A stretch of 32,581 nt of DNA, from contig DASPFV010000002.1 in the NCBI GenBank assembly GCA_035620975.1, positions 1 through 32,581 of the forward strand. The letters run 5' to 3'. The stretch's first letter is position 1; every line of letters starts with the position of its first letter. A program made the translations under genes and the position numbers. The notes beneath the pieces were generated by a model that was given only the letters and a program-made list of their open reading frames with translations, had not been told where the DNA came from and made no database searches. The stretch is from DASPFV01 sp035620975 (lineage in GTDB: Bacteria; Acidobacteriota; Vicinamibacteria; Vicinamibacterales; 2-12-FULL-66-21). Below, piece by piece: positions 14,536 through 23,800 of this stretch.

Positions 14536-15911
14536 CGTGCCATCTTAGCGTAGTGCGCCGCGGCCGCGGCTGCCGCCCGGCCGTCGGCGACACAGTCGGG
14601 AATGCCGACGGCTCGAAAGCCGCTGCCGGCCACGAACAAGCCCGGCAGCGACGCCAGGCGCGCTTCGAGCCGCGCCATCCGCTCGAGCTGCCCCACGTTG
14701 TGCTGGGCGCCCGCATCGACCCACCGCGAGACGCGCGTGAACAGGGGAGCGTCCTCGATGCCCAGCACCGGCGCGATGTCACGCAGCGCCACGGCGGCCA
14801 GCTCCTCGTCCGTGAGCGCCACGGCCGCCGGATCGTGCGATCCTCCGACGAACACGCGGAGGAGCACGTGGCCTTCCGGCGCGCGCCCCTCCCACTTGGA
14901 CGAGACCCACGTGCACGCCGTGATCCGCGCGCTGCTGAACCGGCGCGCGACCACGAAGCCGCTTCCCTCGAGCGGATGGCGGACGCTGCCGCGCCGGAAC
15001 GCCAGCGCCATGCTCGCCGTGGAAACGTAGGGCACCTCCGCGCACAGCCGGGCGGCCGCCGCGTCAACGGGCGCGAGCAGAGCGCCGGCCGCCCCCGCCG
15101 GAATCGCCAGGACGACGGCGCGTGCGGTAATCGTTCCCGTGGCCGTTTCCACTCCCCATTCGCCGTCGCCACGAACGAGACTGGTCACCCGTGACCCCAG
15201 GACAAGACCGTCGGGCGGCAGCCGGCGCACGAGCGCCGAAACGAGATCGCCCATGCCGGACGACAGGGATCGGAACAGGCCCTCACGGCTGGACAGGCCC
15301 GTGCGGCGCCGGTATGCGCGCAGGACGCTGCCCGTGCGCGCTTCGGCCTCCACCAGGCGCGGGAACAGCGATCGAACGGAGAGCCGATCGATGTCGCCGG
15401 CGTGAATCCCGCCCAGGAGCGGTTCGGCGATGAGCGGCACGGTTGCGGGGCCGAAGCGTCGGCGGAAGAACGACGCGACGCTCTCGTCCTGCTCGGCGCC
15501 GCGCCGCCGGGGAAGCACGCGCTCCAGCGCCACGCGGAGGCGCTCGTTCCTCGCGAGCAGATCGTAGCGCGCGAGCCCGCGCCAGGTCGTCGGGATTCCG
15601 AGAATCGAAGGAGCGGGCAGCGCGTACAGCACGCTGCCCTTGAGCACGAACGCCGTGCGCGGCGGCTTCGTGGAAATGAGCCGCGGCCCGAGGCCGAGCT
15701 CCTCGCACAGGCGGATGGCCGCCGGCTTCTGCGCGAGCATCGAATCGGGACCGGCTTCGATGGTGAAGCCGTCGACGTGCTCCGTGCGGATGAGACCGCC
15801 GGCGCGGTCGGAGGCCTCGAGCGCCACCGCGCGCGCGCCACGCAGGCCCGACTCGAACGCGGCGGCCAGGCCGGTGATGCCGGCGCCGATCACCACGACG
15901 TCGAAAGGCAT
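14532..15911 (-). CDS. hemG: Protoporphyrinogen/coproporphyrinogen oxidase (HemG/HemY type)
   Basis: A 459-residue flavoprotein of the oxygen-dependent PPO family. The FAD dinucleotide-binding motif VVIGAGITGLAAAFE is at residues 6-20, followed by EASDRAGGLIRTE. FTIEAGPDSML marks the substrate-entry region. The C-terminal FAD segment is LFVAGSGFRAVGIPDC. In this family the enzyme oxidises protoporphyrinogen IX, or coproporphyrinogen III in the CPD branch (HemY/CgoX). Sequence alone does not separate the two. The gene starts 11 bases after hemE ends and overlaps the methyltransferase start by four bases, forming one operon. Confidence 0.92.
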   Translation of the reverse strand: MPFDVVVIGAGITGLAAAFESGLRGARAVALEASDRAGGLIRTEHVDGFTIEAGPDSMLAQKPAAIRLCEELGLGPRLISTKPPRTAFVLKGSVLYALPAPSILGIPTTWRGLARYDLLARNERLRVALERVLPRRRGAEQDESVASFFRRRFGPATVPLIAEPLLGGIHAGDIDRLSVRSLFPRLVEAEARTGSVLRAYRRRTGLSSREGLFRSLSSGMGDLVSALVRRLPPDGLVLGSRVTSLVRGDGEWGVETATGTITARAVVLAIPAGAAGALLAPVDAAAARLCAEVPYVSTASMALAFRRGSVRHPLEGSGFVVARRFSSARITACTWVSSKWEGRAPEGHVLLRVFVGGSHDPAAVALTDEELAAVALRDIAPVLGIEDAPLFTRVSRWVDAGAQHNVGQLERMARLEARLASLPGLFVAGSGFRAVGIPDCVADGRAAAAAAAHYAKMAR

Positions 15912-15922
15912 GGTCTCGAGCT

Positions 15923-16978
15923 TCAGCTTCGGGCTTCAGCGTCCGGCTGTCGGGTGCGGCCGCGTTCGTGGACGTGGCGCGCGAGTGCCTGGACGTTCTC
16001 GACCGGCGTCGAGGGCAGTACGCCGTGACCCAGGTTGAACACGTGACCCGGCCGCCCGCTCGCGCGCCGCAGCACGTCGTCGGCCGCCGTGAGCAGGCGG
16101 TCGCGGGGGCCGAGGAGCAGCGTCGGGTCGAGGTTGCCCTGGATGCCGAGCCCGCTGCCGACCAGCGCCCACGCGTCGTCCAGCGGCAATCGCCAGTCGA
16201 CGCCGACGACGTCGGGACCTGCCTCGGCGAGGTCGGCCAGGATCGCCTTCGTGCCGACGCCGAAATGGATGAGTGGGACGCCACTGGTTTTCAGCGCATC
16301 GAAGATGCGCTTCGTATGAGGCAGCGCGAACTCCCGGTAATCCGCCCTGCTCAGCGCGCCGGCCCACGAGTCGAACACCTGCAGGGCCTGGGCGCCCGCC
16401 TCGACCTGCGCCCGAAGATAATCGGCCATGGCCGCCGCAAAGGTCTCGCAGAGGCGGTGCCACGCCTGCGGGTGCGTGTACATGAACGCTTTGGTCAGGG
16501 CGTAGCTCGTCGAGGGTCCTCCCTCGATCGCGTACGCGGCCAGGGTGAACGGCGCGCCTCCGAAACCGATGAGAGGCACTCGCCCTGCCAGCTCGCGGCG
16601 CAGAATGCGGATCGTTTCGAGCACGTGCCCCAGCGCCTCGCGCGGCTCGAACGGCTTCAGGCGGGCCACGTCATCCGGCGCGCGGATGGGGTTGTCGACG
16701 GCCGGCCCTTCGCCGTGCACGAAGTCGAACTGAAGTCCCATCGGCGTGAAGGGCAGCAGCAGATCCGAGAAGAGGATGGCGGCGTCGACCTCGATGGCGT
16801 GGAGCGGCTGGAGGGTCACCGCGACGGCCAGCTCGGGGCTGGCGCACAGCTCGAGCAGCGTGTAGCGCTTTCGGAGCGCGCGATACTCGGCCATGTAGCG
16901 CCCCGCCTGCCGCATGAACCAGACGGGGGTCGTGTCGACGGTTTCGCGCCGGAGCGCACGCAGGAAGCGGTCGTTCAC
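15923..16978 (-). CDS. hemE: Uroporphyrinogen decarboxylase
   Basis: A cytoplasmic heme-biosynthesis enzyme converting uroporphyrinogen III to coproporphyrinogen III. From the GTG at 16978 it is 351 residues, the normal size. Signatures are PVWFMRQAGRYMAEYR near the N-terminus, LFSDLLLP, GFGGAPFTLAAYAIEGGPS, QVFDSWAGALS, HFGVGTKAI and NLGHGVLPSTPVENV. The GTG start overlaps the stop of the response-regulator gene (GTGA), which argues for this start over an ATG at 17023 and for translational coupling. The last residues (RTRQPDAEARS) are a variable tail. Confidence 0.95.
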   Translation of the reverse strand: MNDRFLRALRRETVDTTPVWFMRQAGRYMAEYRALRKRYTLLELCASPELAVAVTLQPLHAIEVDAAILFSDLLLPFTPMGLQFDFVHGEGPAVDNPIRAPDDVARLKPFEPREALGHVLETIRILRRELAGRVPLIGFGGAPFTLAAYAIEGGPSTSYALTKAFMYTHPQAWHRLCETFAAAMADYLRAQVEAGAQALQVFDSWAGALSRADYREFALPHTKRIFDALKTSGVPLIHFGVGTKAILADLAEAGPDVVGVDWRLPLDDAWALVGSGLGIQGNLDPTLLLGPRDRLLTAADDVLRRASGRPGHVFNLGHGVLPSTPVENVQALARHVHERGRTRQPDAEARS

Positions 16979-17382
16979 GCCGAGACGAGCGAGTGAGCGA
17001 GCGTGATCAGGTCCTCGAGCCACAGGGGCTTGAAGCGAATCGCCGCCCCGAGGGTCTTCAGCTCGTTCTGAATGGGATCCGGCAGGAAATAGTCGCCCGT
17101 GACGATGGCAACCGGGACGTCGCCGAGATGCGGGCGCGCCCGCACGAGCCTGAGGAACTGGAGGCCGTTGGTGATGGGCATCCTCATGTCGAGGATGATC
17201 GCGTCGGGCCGCACCGAGTCGGCCAGCTCCAGCCCGGCTTCAGCCGAGAGGGCCGTCGCCACGCGGAAGCCCTCGAGAGTGAGCATGCGGCAGAACGTGT
17301 CCGCCACCGAACGGTCGTCGTCAACGATCAGGATGGTGCGGGTGGACGATTCGACCGACTCGCCCTCGGCGCAGGCAATCAC
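16975..17382 (-). CDS. Single-domain response regulator (CheY-like)
   Basis: A protein of about 135 residues made only of a receiver domain. It has the acidic pocket ILIVDDDRSVAD, phosphoacceptor IILDMRMP, switch threonine in AIVTGDYF, and conserved lysine in IRFKPLWLEDL. All key residues are present. No output domain exists, so it must act by protein contact or phosphotransfer. The GTG at 17382 was chosen because the frame further upstream is not protein-like; the Shine-Dalgarno is weak. Its stop overlaps the hemE start, so it is the first gene of the hem operon. No histidine kinase is nearby. Confidence 0.8.
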   Translation of the reverse strand: MIACAEGESVESSTRTILIVDDDRSVADTFCRMLTLEGFRVATALSAEAGLELADSVRPDAIILDMRMPITNGLQFLRLVRARPHLGDVPVAIVTGDYFLPDPIQNELKTLGAAIRFKPLWLEDLITLAHSLVSA

Positions 17383-17471
17383 CGCATCATTCTCATGGCA
17401 AAAGGGATCCCCGTCAAGCGGCCCCGGCCGTATCCCCGTGCGGGCGCTATACAAACGGCGCCGAACCTGCC

Positions 17472-17477
17472 TATAAT
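17472..17477 (+). promoter_or_regulatory. -10 element for the PD-(D/E)XK-like gene
   Basis: A perfect TATAAT. The implied start is near 17484, about 49 bases before the GTG at 17533. No good -35 is present at the right distance, so an activator or another sigma factor may be needed. Confidence 0.35.
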
Positions 17478-17532
17478 TGACGGCTCTTTTCAGCCTGCAG
17501 TCCTGGCGTCGATTCTCCTGCGGGAGGTCCTG

Positions 17533-18177
17533 GTGAGCCCAATCCTCGTGCGCCCCGTCCGTGAGCAGCTCGAACATGATCGGGTCATCCGGCTGCTGCA
17601 GGTGAAGCTCAAGAGGCGGCACGATGTCACCGCGAACATCGGCGAGGATCAGACGGTGCCGGTGAGGATCGGGCAGATGCAGATCTTTCCCGACCTCGTG
17701 CTGACAGCGGCCGATCGCGGGCGCAAGCTGATGGGGACGGTCGAGGTGGAGACGTCGGAGTCGGTCAATCACCTCGAGGCGCGAGCGCAGTGGGCGCATC
17801 TCGGCAGGGCGCGTGCGCCATTCCACCTCTACGTGCCTGCGGGGTCGGTCGACATCGCTCGGCGGCTCGCGGCCGAGAACGACGTGAACGTCTCGGAAAT
17901 CTGGAGCTATCACACGATTGGCGACCAGACGCGGTTCACTCTAGTCCACCGATCGCCGGCCGAGCCCAGGCGTGCGCCTGCCGAGCCGCGGCGAGCGGCC
18001 GAGGGCGCACGGCCCGCGTCGGCGTCTTCATCGAAGCCCCGGACCGCGGCGCCGAAGAAGCGGCCGGCTCCAGTACCCCGCCGCGGGACCGCCTCGCGAA
18101 GCGCGCGCGGCAAGCCGGCGGCCCGCAAGGCCGGCAGCGCAGGCACGAAGGCCGGAGCCGCCCAGAGGAGGAAATAG
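17533..18177 (+). CDS. PD-(D/E)XK nuclease-like protein with histone-H1-like tail
   Basis: A 214-residue protein. Residues 1-140 look like a PD-(D/E)XK fold: EQLEHDRVIRLLQ helix, FPDLVL with Asp54, then GTVEVETSESVN with Glu71 and Glu73, a helix with QWA, and FHLYVPAGSVDIARR. The usual lysine of the ExK motif is replaced in EVET, so nuclease activity is doubtful. Residues 141-214 are Ala/Pro/Lys/Arg rich with no order (SKPRTAAPKKRPAP, GKPAARKAG), like histone H1 or AlgP tails, and should bind nucleic acid. The start is GTG at 17533 with GGGAGG five bases upstream. The next gene starts three bases later, so they form a pair. Confidence 0.7.
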   Translation: MSPILVRPVREQLEHDRVIRLLQVKLKRRHDVTANIGEDQTVPVRIGQMQIFPDLVLTAADRGRKLMGTVEVETSESVNHLEARAQWAHLGRARAPFHLYVPAGSVDIARRLAAENDVNVSEIWSYHTIGDQTRFTLVHRSPAEPRRAPAEPRRAAEGARPASASSSKPRTAAPKKRPAPVPRRGTASRSARGKPAARKAGSAGTKAGAAQRRK

Positions 18178-18179
18178 CT

Positions 18180-19139
18180 CTGCCGTATCTCCGCTTCAGC
18201 CGCGACAAGCGCGGGTACGAGAACACCTTCGTCGTACACGCCGAGCGGCGGCGCGGCAAGTCCCGCTCGCGCATCCTCTATTGGTTCCGCACGCCTCCCG
18301 GCGTCAAGGTCGGCCGCGCCGCGCTCGACGAGGACGCCATCAGACGCATCGAGGAATCCAACCCCTCGGTCGAGTTCGACTGGACCCAGATCCTGAAAGG
18401 GCAGAACGCCCCGACCGAGCGAAGGAGCCAGCCGAGAACGGGAGGCGGCGGCGGACGCGGTCCGGGCCAGCCGGAACGTCGGCGCGACGCTCACACACGG
18501 CGCGAAACCGGCGGACCCGGGCCACGACATCGTCACCCGCCACCTGGTCCGGCGGCCCCGGCAGACCCCGCCGCGGTCGAAGGGACGCGGTTCACCGGGC
18601 CCGACGTCGAAGGCCCGGCAGGCGGGCCGTCTGCGGAAGGCGCTCCCGGGCATGAACTGCCGCCCGCATCCATGGTCGAGCTCGAGACCGCGGAGCTGGA
18701 TGCGCTCTCCGACGGCGACGGCCCAGTCGAATTCGCGAGCACCGACGAGACGCCCACGGCCGCCCACGCCCGGCTCGGGGCCGAGGGAGTGCAGCGGCTT
18801 CGAGCCCGTTACGCCGAGGTCCTGGCCCGGATCTCGGAGCGGATCACAGACCCGGTCCGGCGAGACCAGCTGAAAGCTGAAGCCGAACGTCTTAACCCCG
18901 ACACGTGGGTGACCGCGGACGAAGTGACTGCCGGGCTCGACCAGTACGAGGTCGTGTTCGAGCGCCTGCGGGCCGCGGTCGGATCCCGCCGGCGGAGGCG
19001 GCGGCGCACCGGGGCCGACGCCGGCACCGGTCCCGACACTGAGTCGGTCACGCGTCCCAGGGAAGAAGCGGATGCCTTCGTCGGGAGCGAGCCCGAGGCC
19101 GAGGCCGCGGGGCCCGAAGACGAAGGCGGCGCGGACTGA
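18180..19139 (+). CDS. Conserved hypothetical protein with apparent CTG start
   Basis: About 319 residues. The N-terminal 75 residues look conserved: LPYLRFSRDKRGYENTFVVH, then RILYWFRTPPGVKVGR and FDWTQIL. A Gly/Arg/Pro-rich linker follows. Then comes a helical domain (about 190-275: GVQRLRARYAEVLARI, DQLKAEAERLNPDTW, YEVVFERLRAAV) and a basic then acidic tail. AGGAGG at 18166-18171 lies eight bases before CTG at 18180. No ATG, GTG or TTG occurs in the conserved beginning, so CTG initiation is inferred. An ATA at 18174 is too close. Function is unknown, and its pairing with the PD-(D/E)XK-like gene suggests a nucleic-acid-related role. Confidence 0.7.
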   Translation: MPYLRFSRDKRGYENTFVVHAERRRGKSRSRILYWFRTPPGVKVGRAALDEDAIRRIEESNPSVEFDWTQILKGQNAPTERRSQPRTGGGGGRGPGQPERRRDAHTRRETGGPGPRHRHPPPGPAAPADPAAVEGTRFTGPDVEGPAGGPSAEGAPGHELPPASMVELETAELDALSDGDGPVEFASTDETPTAAHARLGAEGVQRLRARYAEVLARISERITDPVRRDQLKAEAERLNPDTWVTADEVTAGLDQYEVVFERLRAAVGSRRRRRRRTGADAGTGPDTESVTRPREEADAFVGSEPEAEAAGPEDEGGAD

Positions 19140-19145
19140 CCTCTG

Positions 19146-19151
19146 TATAAT
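19146..19151 (+). promoter_or_regulatory. -10 element giving a leaderless VWFA transcript
   Basis: A perfect TATAAT ends seven bases before the ATG at 19158, so the predicted transcription start coincides with the start codon. No Shine-Dalgarno is present. The -35 is weak. Confidence 0.45.
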
Positions 19152-19157
19152 CGACCT

Positions 19158-20489
19158 ATGCAGGCACACTTCCGTCGCCGCCTCACCGGTCCGCTGGCGC
19201 TGGCCGCGGCAATCGCCGCCGGCACCGCGCCCTCGGCGCAGAACCCCGCGACCCCCGCGAAACCGGCGCAGCAGGCGCCCGAGAAGCCGGCGCCGGCTCC
19301 CGGGGACGATCGCCAGGTGTTCCGCACCGGGGTCGAGCTGATCACGAGCGACGTCATCGTCCGCGACGGCCGGGGGCAGTTCGTCGCGGACCTGCAGAAA
19401 GAGGAGTTCGAGATCTTCGAGGACGGCGTGAAGCAGGAGGTCGTCTCGTTTACGCTGACGCACGGCGGGAGGACCTACAACGTCGCGGCGCCGCCGCCGC
19501 CACCCGCGCAGGAGGGCATCATCCTGCCCCCCTCGAAGCCGACCAACGACGCGGCCGGCCGAATCTTCATCATCTTCGTCGACGATCTGCACCTCGATTT
19601 CCGCAACACGGGCCGCATCCGCGAGCTGTTCAAGAAGGTCCGCAAAGAGCTCATTCACGAGGGGGACATGTTCGGCATCGTGTCGACGGGTCCCTCGTCG
19701 CTCGCGATCGATCTCACGTACGACCTCAAGCGTCTCGACCAGGCCATCAACAAGATCTCCGGCGCGGGGCTGGCGCCCAAGGACATCCTGGACGTGCCGG
19801 AAGGGGCGCAGGGACCGCCGGAAGTCCGCTACCGCGCGCACGTCGCCTTCTCGACGGCCTACGACATCATGAAGACGCTCGAGCAGGTGCACAACCGGCG
19901 GAAGGCGTTCATCTACGTGAGCAACGGGTACGACTTCAATCCCTTCGCCCAGACGCGGGCGAAGCTCGAGGCCGAACGCTACGGCCGTCCGCAGGGGAGC
20001 GACGGAAGCGACGGCAGCGGGAGCTCGACCGAGGACTACAACCCGTTCATGATGACGAAGAACAACAAGTTCGCCGATGCCGATCTCGTCGCGGAGCTCG
20101 CCGAGCTGACGCGCGCGGCCAACCGCGCGAACGCGACGATCTACACGATCGATCCCCGCGGGCTCGTCGGCGGGCCGGATCTGGACGAGCAGGTCGACAT
20201 GGTCGAATGGCAGGCCTACGTGCGGCAGTCGCAGGACAGCCTCCGCGTGCTGGCCGAGCTGACCGGCGGCATCGCGGTCGTCAATCAGAACGACTTCGAC
20301 AAGGCGCTCAAGCGCATCGACGCGGAGACGAGCGACTACTACGTGATCGGGTACTACTCCAACAACCCGGATCCGCGGAAGAAGCGGCGAACGATCGAGG
20401 TTCGGGTCAAGCGGCCCGACGTCTCGACACAGCACCGCACGGAGTACTCGCTGCGGCCGCCGCCGCCGCCGGTGAGCACCAGCAAGTAG
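19158..20489 (+). CDS. VWFA-related Acidobacterial domain protein (TIGR03436 type)
   Basis: A 443-residue exported protein with a signal peptide (residues 8-26, ending near PSAQ) and a proline/alanine-rich linker (28-50). The family opening block follows (FRTGVELITSDVIVRDGRG, FVADLQKEEFEIFEDGVKQE). The VWA-like fold includes IFIIFVDDLHLDFRN in place of a strict DxSxS MIDAS, KAFIYVSNGYDF, and TIYTIDPRGLVG. The end is DYYVIGYYSNN with VKRPDVS. The family is a hallmark of Acidobacteriota; members are extracytoplasmic and their ligands are unknown. It lies 18 bases after the previous gene but has its own -10. A TonB receptor follows. Confidence 0.93.
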   Translation: MQAHFRRRLTGPLALAAAIAAGTAPSAQNPATPAKPAQQAPEKPAPAPGDDRQVFRTGVELITSDVIVRDGRGQFVADLQKEEFEIFEDGVKQEVVSFTLTHGGRTYNVAAPPPPPAQEGIILPPSKPTNDAAGRIFIIFVDDLHLDFRNTGRIRELFKKVRKELIHEGDMFGIVSTGPSSLAIDLTYDLKRLDQAINKISGAGLAPKDILDVPEGAQGPPEVRYRAHVAFSTAYDIMKTLEQVHNRRKAFIYVSNGYDFNPFAQTRAKLEAERYGRPQGSDGSDGSGSSTEDYNPFMMTKNNKFADADLVAELAELTRAANRANATIYTIDPRGLVGGPDLDEQVDMVEWQAYVRQSQDSLRVLAELTGGIAVVNQNDFDKALKRIDAETSDYYVIGYYSNNPDPRKKRRTIEVRVKRPDVSTQHRTEYSLRPPPPPVSTSK

Positions 20490-20800
20490 TCGGCACAGGC
20501 CGACGTGCGCGAGCGATTTACGCGTTTCGTTCGCGCGCCGCGCTGTCGTTCACCCGGGCGTTACCTGATCTTCATCACCCCGACGTTTCGCCTGCGATAT
20601 AATCCCGCTCGTACACACGGGCCGAGTCCTTCATTTCTCGTTCGTCGTCCCTTCACGAACAGGCCGCTGAAGAACGCCGGCCTGGATGGGAGGCGGGCGG
20701 TGGGTTCCCATTTCCCGTGAGCATGCGTTCGTCAGCATCCTGCTGAAGCCGCGAACGGTCGGCCCATTCCGTCCTGCAACGTGTACTGGGGGGAGATTCA
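20490..20800 (+). promoter_or_regulatory. Intergenic region with promoter and long leader for TonB receptor 1
   Basis: No gene is seen. TATAAT at 20598-20603 is a perfect -10, with no strong -35. Transcription would start near 20610, leaving a leader of about 190 bases before the ATG at 20801. GGGGGGAG about five bases before the ATG is the ribosome-binding site. No known riboswitch consensus was recognised in the leader. Confidence 0.45.
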
Positions 20801-23800
20801 ATGAGCTTGCGTACTCGGGCGCTGCGCAGCCTGCCGCTCCTGCTGGGCGTGCTGCTCGCCGCCACCGCCGTTTCGGCGCAGACCGTCACGACCGGCAGCA
20901 TTACCGGCGTCGTCGCCGACGCGCAGGGAGGCCGGCTCCCGGGCGCAACGGTGACGGCGGTCCACACGCCCACGGGGACCACCTACGAGGCGGTCACCGA
21001 CGGAGAAGGCCGCTACAGCATCCTGAACGTGCGTGTCGGCCCTTACACGATCTCCGCGAGCATGACGGGGTTCCGGCGGGAAGAGCAGCCGGACATACAG
21101 GTTGCGCTCGGCGAGCAGCGCGCGGCCGACTTCACGCTGCAGCTCGAGACCGTCACCGAGACGGTCCAGGTCGTGGGGCAGAGCTCGATCATCGACAGCT
21201 CACGTGCGGGCACGGCCGACAACGTGTCGCAGAAGGCCGTCGAGACGCTGCCGACGATCTCGCGCAACCTCGTCGACATCGCGCGGACGTCGCCGTACTT
21301 CAATCCGACGGGCACCAACGACGACCCGTTCTCGCTGTCGGTCGCCGGCCGCAACAACCGCTACAACAACGTGCAGATTGACGGCGCCGTGAACAACGAC
21401 CTGTTCGGTCTCGCCGCCTCCGGCACACCCGGCGGCCAGACCGAGGCGCAGCCGATCAGCCTGGATGCCATCCAGGAGCTGCAGCTCGTGGTCTCGCCGT
21501 ACGACGTCCGGCAGGGAGGGTTCTCCGGCGGCGGCATCAACGCCATTACGCGTAGCGGGACCAACGCCCTGCGCGGCACGGGCTACTTCTTCGGCCGCAA
21601 CCAGGACTGGGTGGGCGACAGCCCGACGGGCACGGCGGTGGGCGAGTTCAAGGATCAGCAGTTCGGCGCCAGCCTGGGCGGGCCGATCGTGGAGAACCGA
21701 GCGTTCTTCTTCGGCAACGTCGACTGGGGCCGGCGCGACAACCCGTCCGGCCTCTCGGTGAGCGGGAGCGGCCAGCAGTTCGGCCGCGAGCCGGAGATCG
21801 ATCGCTTCATCAGCATCCTGCAGAACCGCTACGGCTACGACCCCGGCGGGAAGGACGAGTTCATCCGGACGGTGAACAGCGACAAGTTCTTTGCCCGGGG
21901 CGACTTCAACGTGGCCGGCCGGCATCATCTGACCGTGCGGCACAATTATCTCGACGGGGTCAACGACATCGGGCGGCCGACCGTGTCGTCGTACCTGATG
22001 CCCGATGCGTTCTACCGAATCGAGAACAGTACGAACTCGACGGTCGCCCAGCTGAACAGCACGTTCGGAAGCGCCGTGAACGAGCTGCGTTTCACGTACC
22101 AGCGCATCCGGGATCGGCGCGGGGCCAATCCGACCGAGCAGCGGCCATTCCCGTTCGTGCAGGTGACCCTCAGCTCCGGCACGGTGCGCGCGGGTCGCGA
22201 GAACTTCTCGACCGCCAACGAGCTGGATCAGGACGTCCTGGAGATTACCAACGACCTCACCTGGCTGAAGGGCAACCACACCTTCACCATCGGCACGCAC
22301 AACGAGTTCTTCAAGTTCCGGAATCTGTTCATTCGCGACAACTTCGGCAACTACACGTTCGACAACCTCGACCTGTTCGAGCAGGGCCTGGCGCAGTCGT
22401 TCGACTACAGCTTCTCGCTGACGTCCGATCCACAGCAGGCCGCCGAGTTCCGGGTCCGGCAGTTCGGCTTCTACGCCGGGGACCAGTGGCGGCCGTCCTC
22501 GAGGCTGACCGTCACGGCAGGCGTCCGCGCCGACCTGCCGACGTTCCCCGACAAGCCGACGGCGAACCCGGCTACCGTGGCGGCCTTCGGCTACGCGACG
22601 GACGAGGTGCCGTCCAACGTGCTCTGGTCCCCCCGCGTCGGGTTCAACTACGCGCTGCGCGACAACAACCTGGAGCAGATTCGGGGCGGCGCGGGGCTGT
22701 TCGGAGGACGCACGCCGTACGTGTGGCTCTCGAACCAGTATGGCAACACGGGAATCGAGTTCCGCCGGCTGAGCATTCCACGCGGGACCGGCAGCCAGCG
22801 CATCCCGTTCGTGCCGGATCCGCTCGGCCAGCCGACGTCGATCGGGAGCGCGGCCACCAACGAAATCGACCTGATCGATCCCGACTACAAGTATCCGCTG
22901 CTCGTGCGGACCAACATCGCGTACGACCGGGACCTTGGCGTCTTCGGCCTGATCGGAACCGCGGAGTTCCTCTACTCGACCAACGTGAACGACATCCGGT
23001 ACGAGAACCTCAACCTGCAGCAGGTGAGCTCGCGTCCCGACGGCCGGCCGGTCTTCGCGCGCAACCGGGTACCGACGCTGAGCGACGTGATTTTCCTGAC
23101 GAACACGCACGAGGGTGACGCGTGGAGCCTCGTGTTCAAGGTCGACCGCCCGTTCCGGGATCGGTTCTTCATGAACGCGTCGTATCTCTATGGTGAGGCG
23201 CGCTCGATCATGGACGGCACGTCCTCCCAGGCGGCCTCGAACTGGGGCAACGTCTACGTGCCCGGCGATCCCAACAATCCGCCGCTCACGCGGTCGAATT
23301 TCGATCCGGGCCACCGCATCACGATTGCGGGCGGCTACGACATCCCGCTCGGCGGGGGCTTCACGGCCACGGCGTCGGTCTTCTACAGCGGCCAGTCGGG
23401 TCGACCGTGGTCGGCCAACTACGCCTTCGACTACAACGGGGACATCCGCGGGACGAACGACCTGCTCTACATCCCCGCGAGCGCGTCCGAGCCCTACACG
23501 TACACCAACGGCACCTTCGACGATCTCATGACGTTCGTCAACGCGGAGAGCTGTCTCTCCGACTTCACCGGGCAGATTCACGAGCGGAACGCGTGCCGTG
23601 CTCCCTGGCTCAACACGCTCGATCTGAGGGTGAACTTCGGCCTTCCATTCAGGCGGGTCAAAGCCGAGATCACGTGGGATCTGCTGAACCTGATCAACTT
23701 CTTCGACGACCAGAGCGGGCTGTACCAGTACGCCTTTTTCAACGACCTGCTGGTCGTGCGGCCCGCGTTCAGCGGGTCGAACGTGACCTACAACCTGCAG

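Noticed and set aside
13682..15172. Long minus-strand frame overlapping hemG and the methyltransferase
   Set aside because: It is in a different frame from the clear hemG motifs and is arginine-rich shadow sequence.
17910..20435. Very long minus-strand open frame (over 800 codons)
   Set aside because: It is antisense to three well-supported plus-strand genes, has no recognisable domain, and is explained by high GC at third positions.
20604..20800. Riboswitch in the long leader of TonB receptor 1
   Set aside because: No cobalamin, TPP, FMN or other familiar core motif could be recognised; only the length suggested it.
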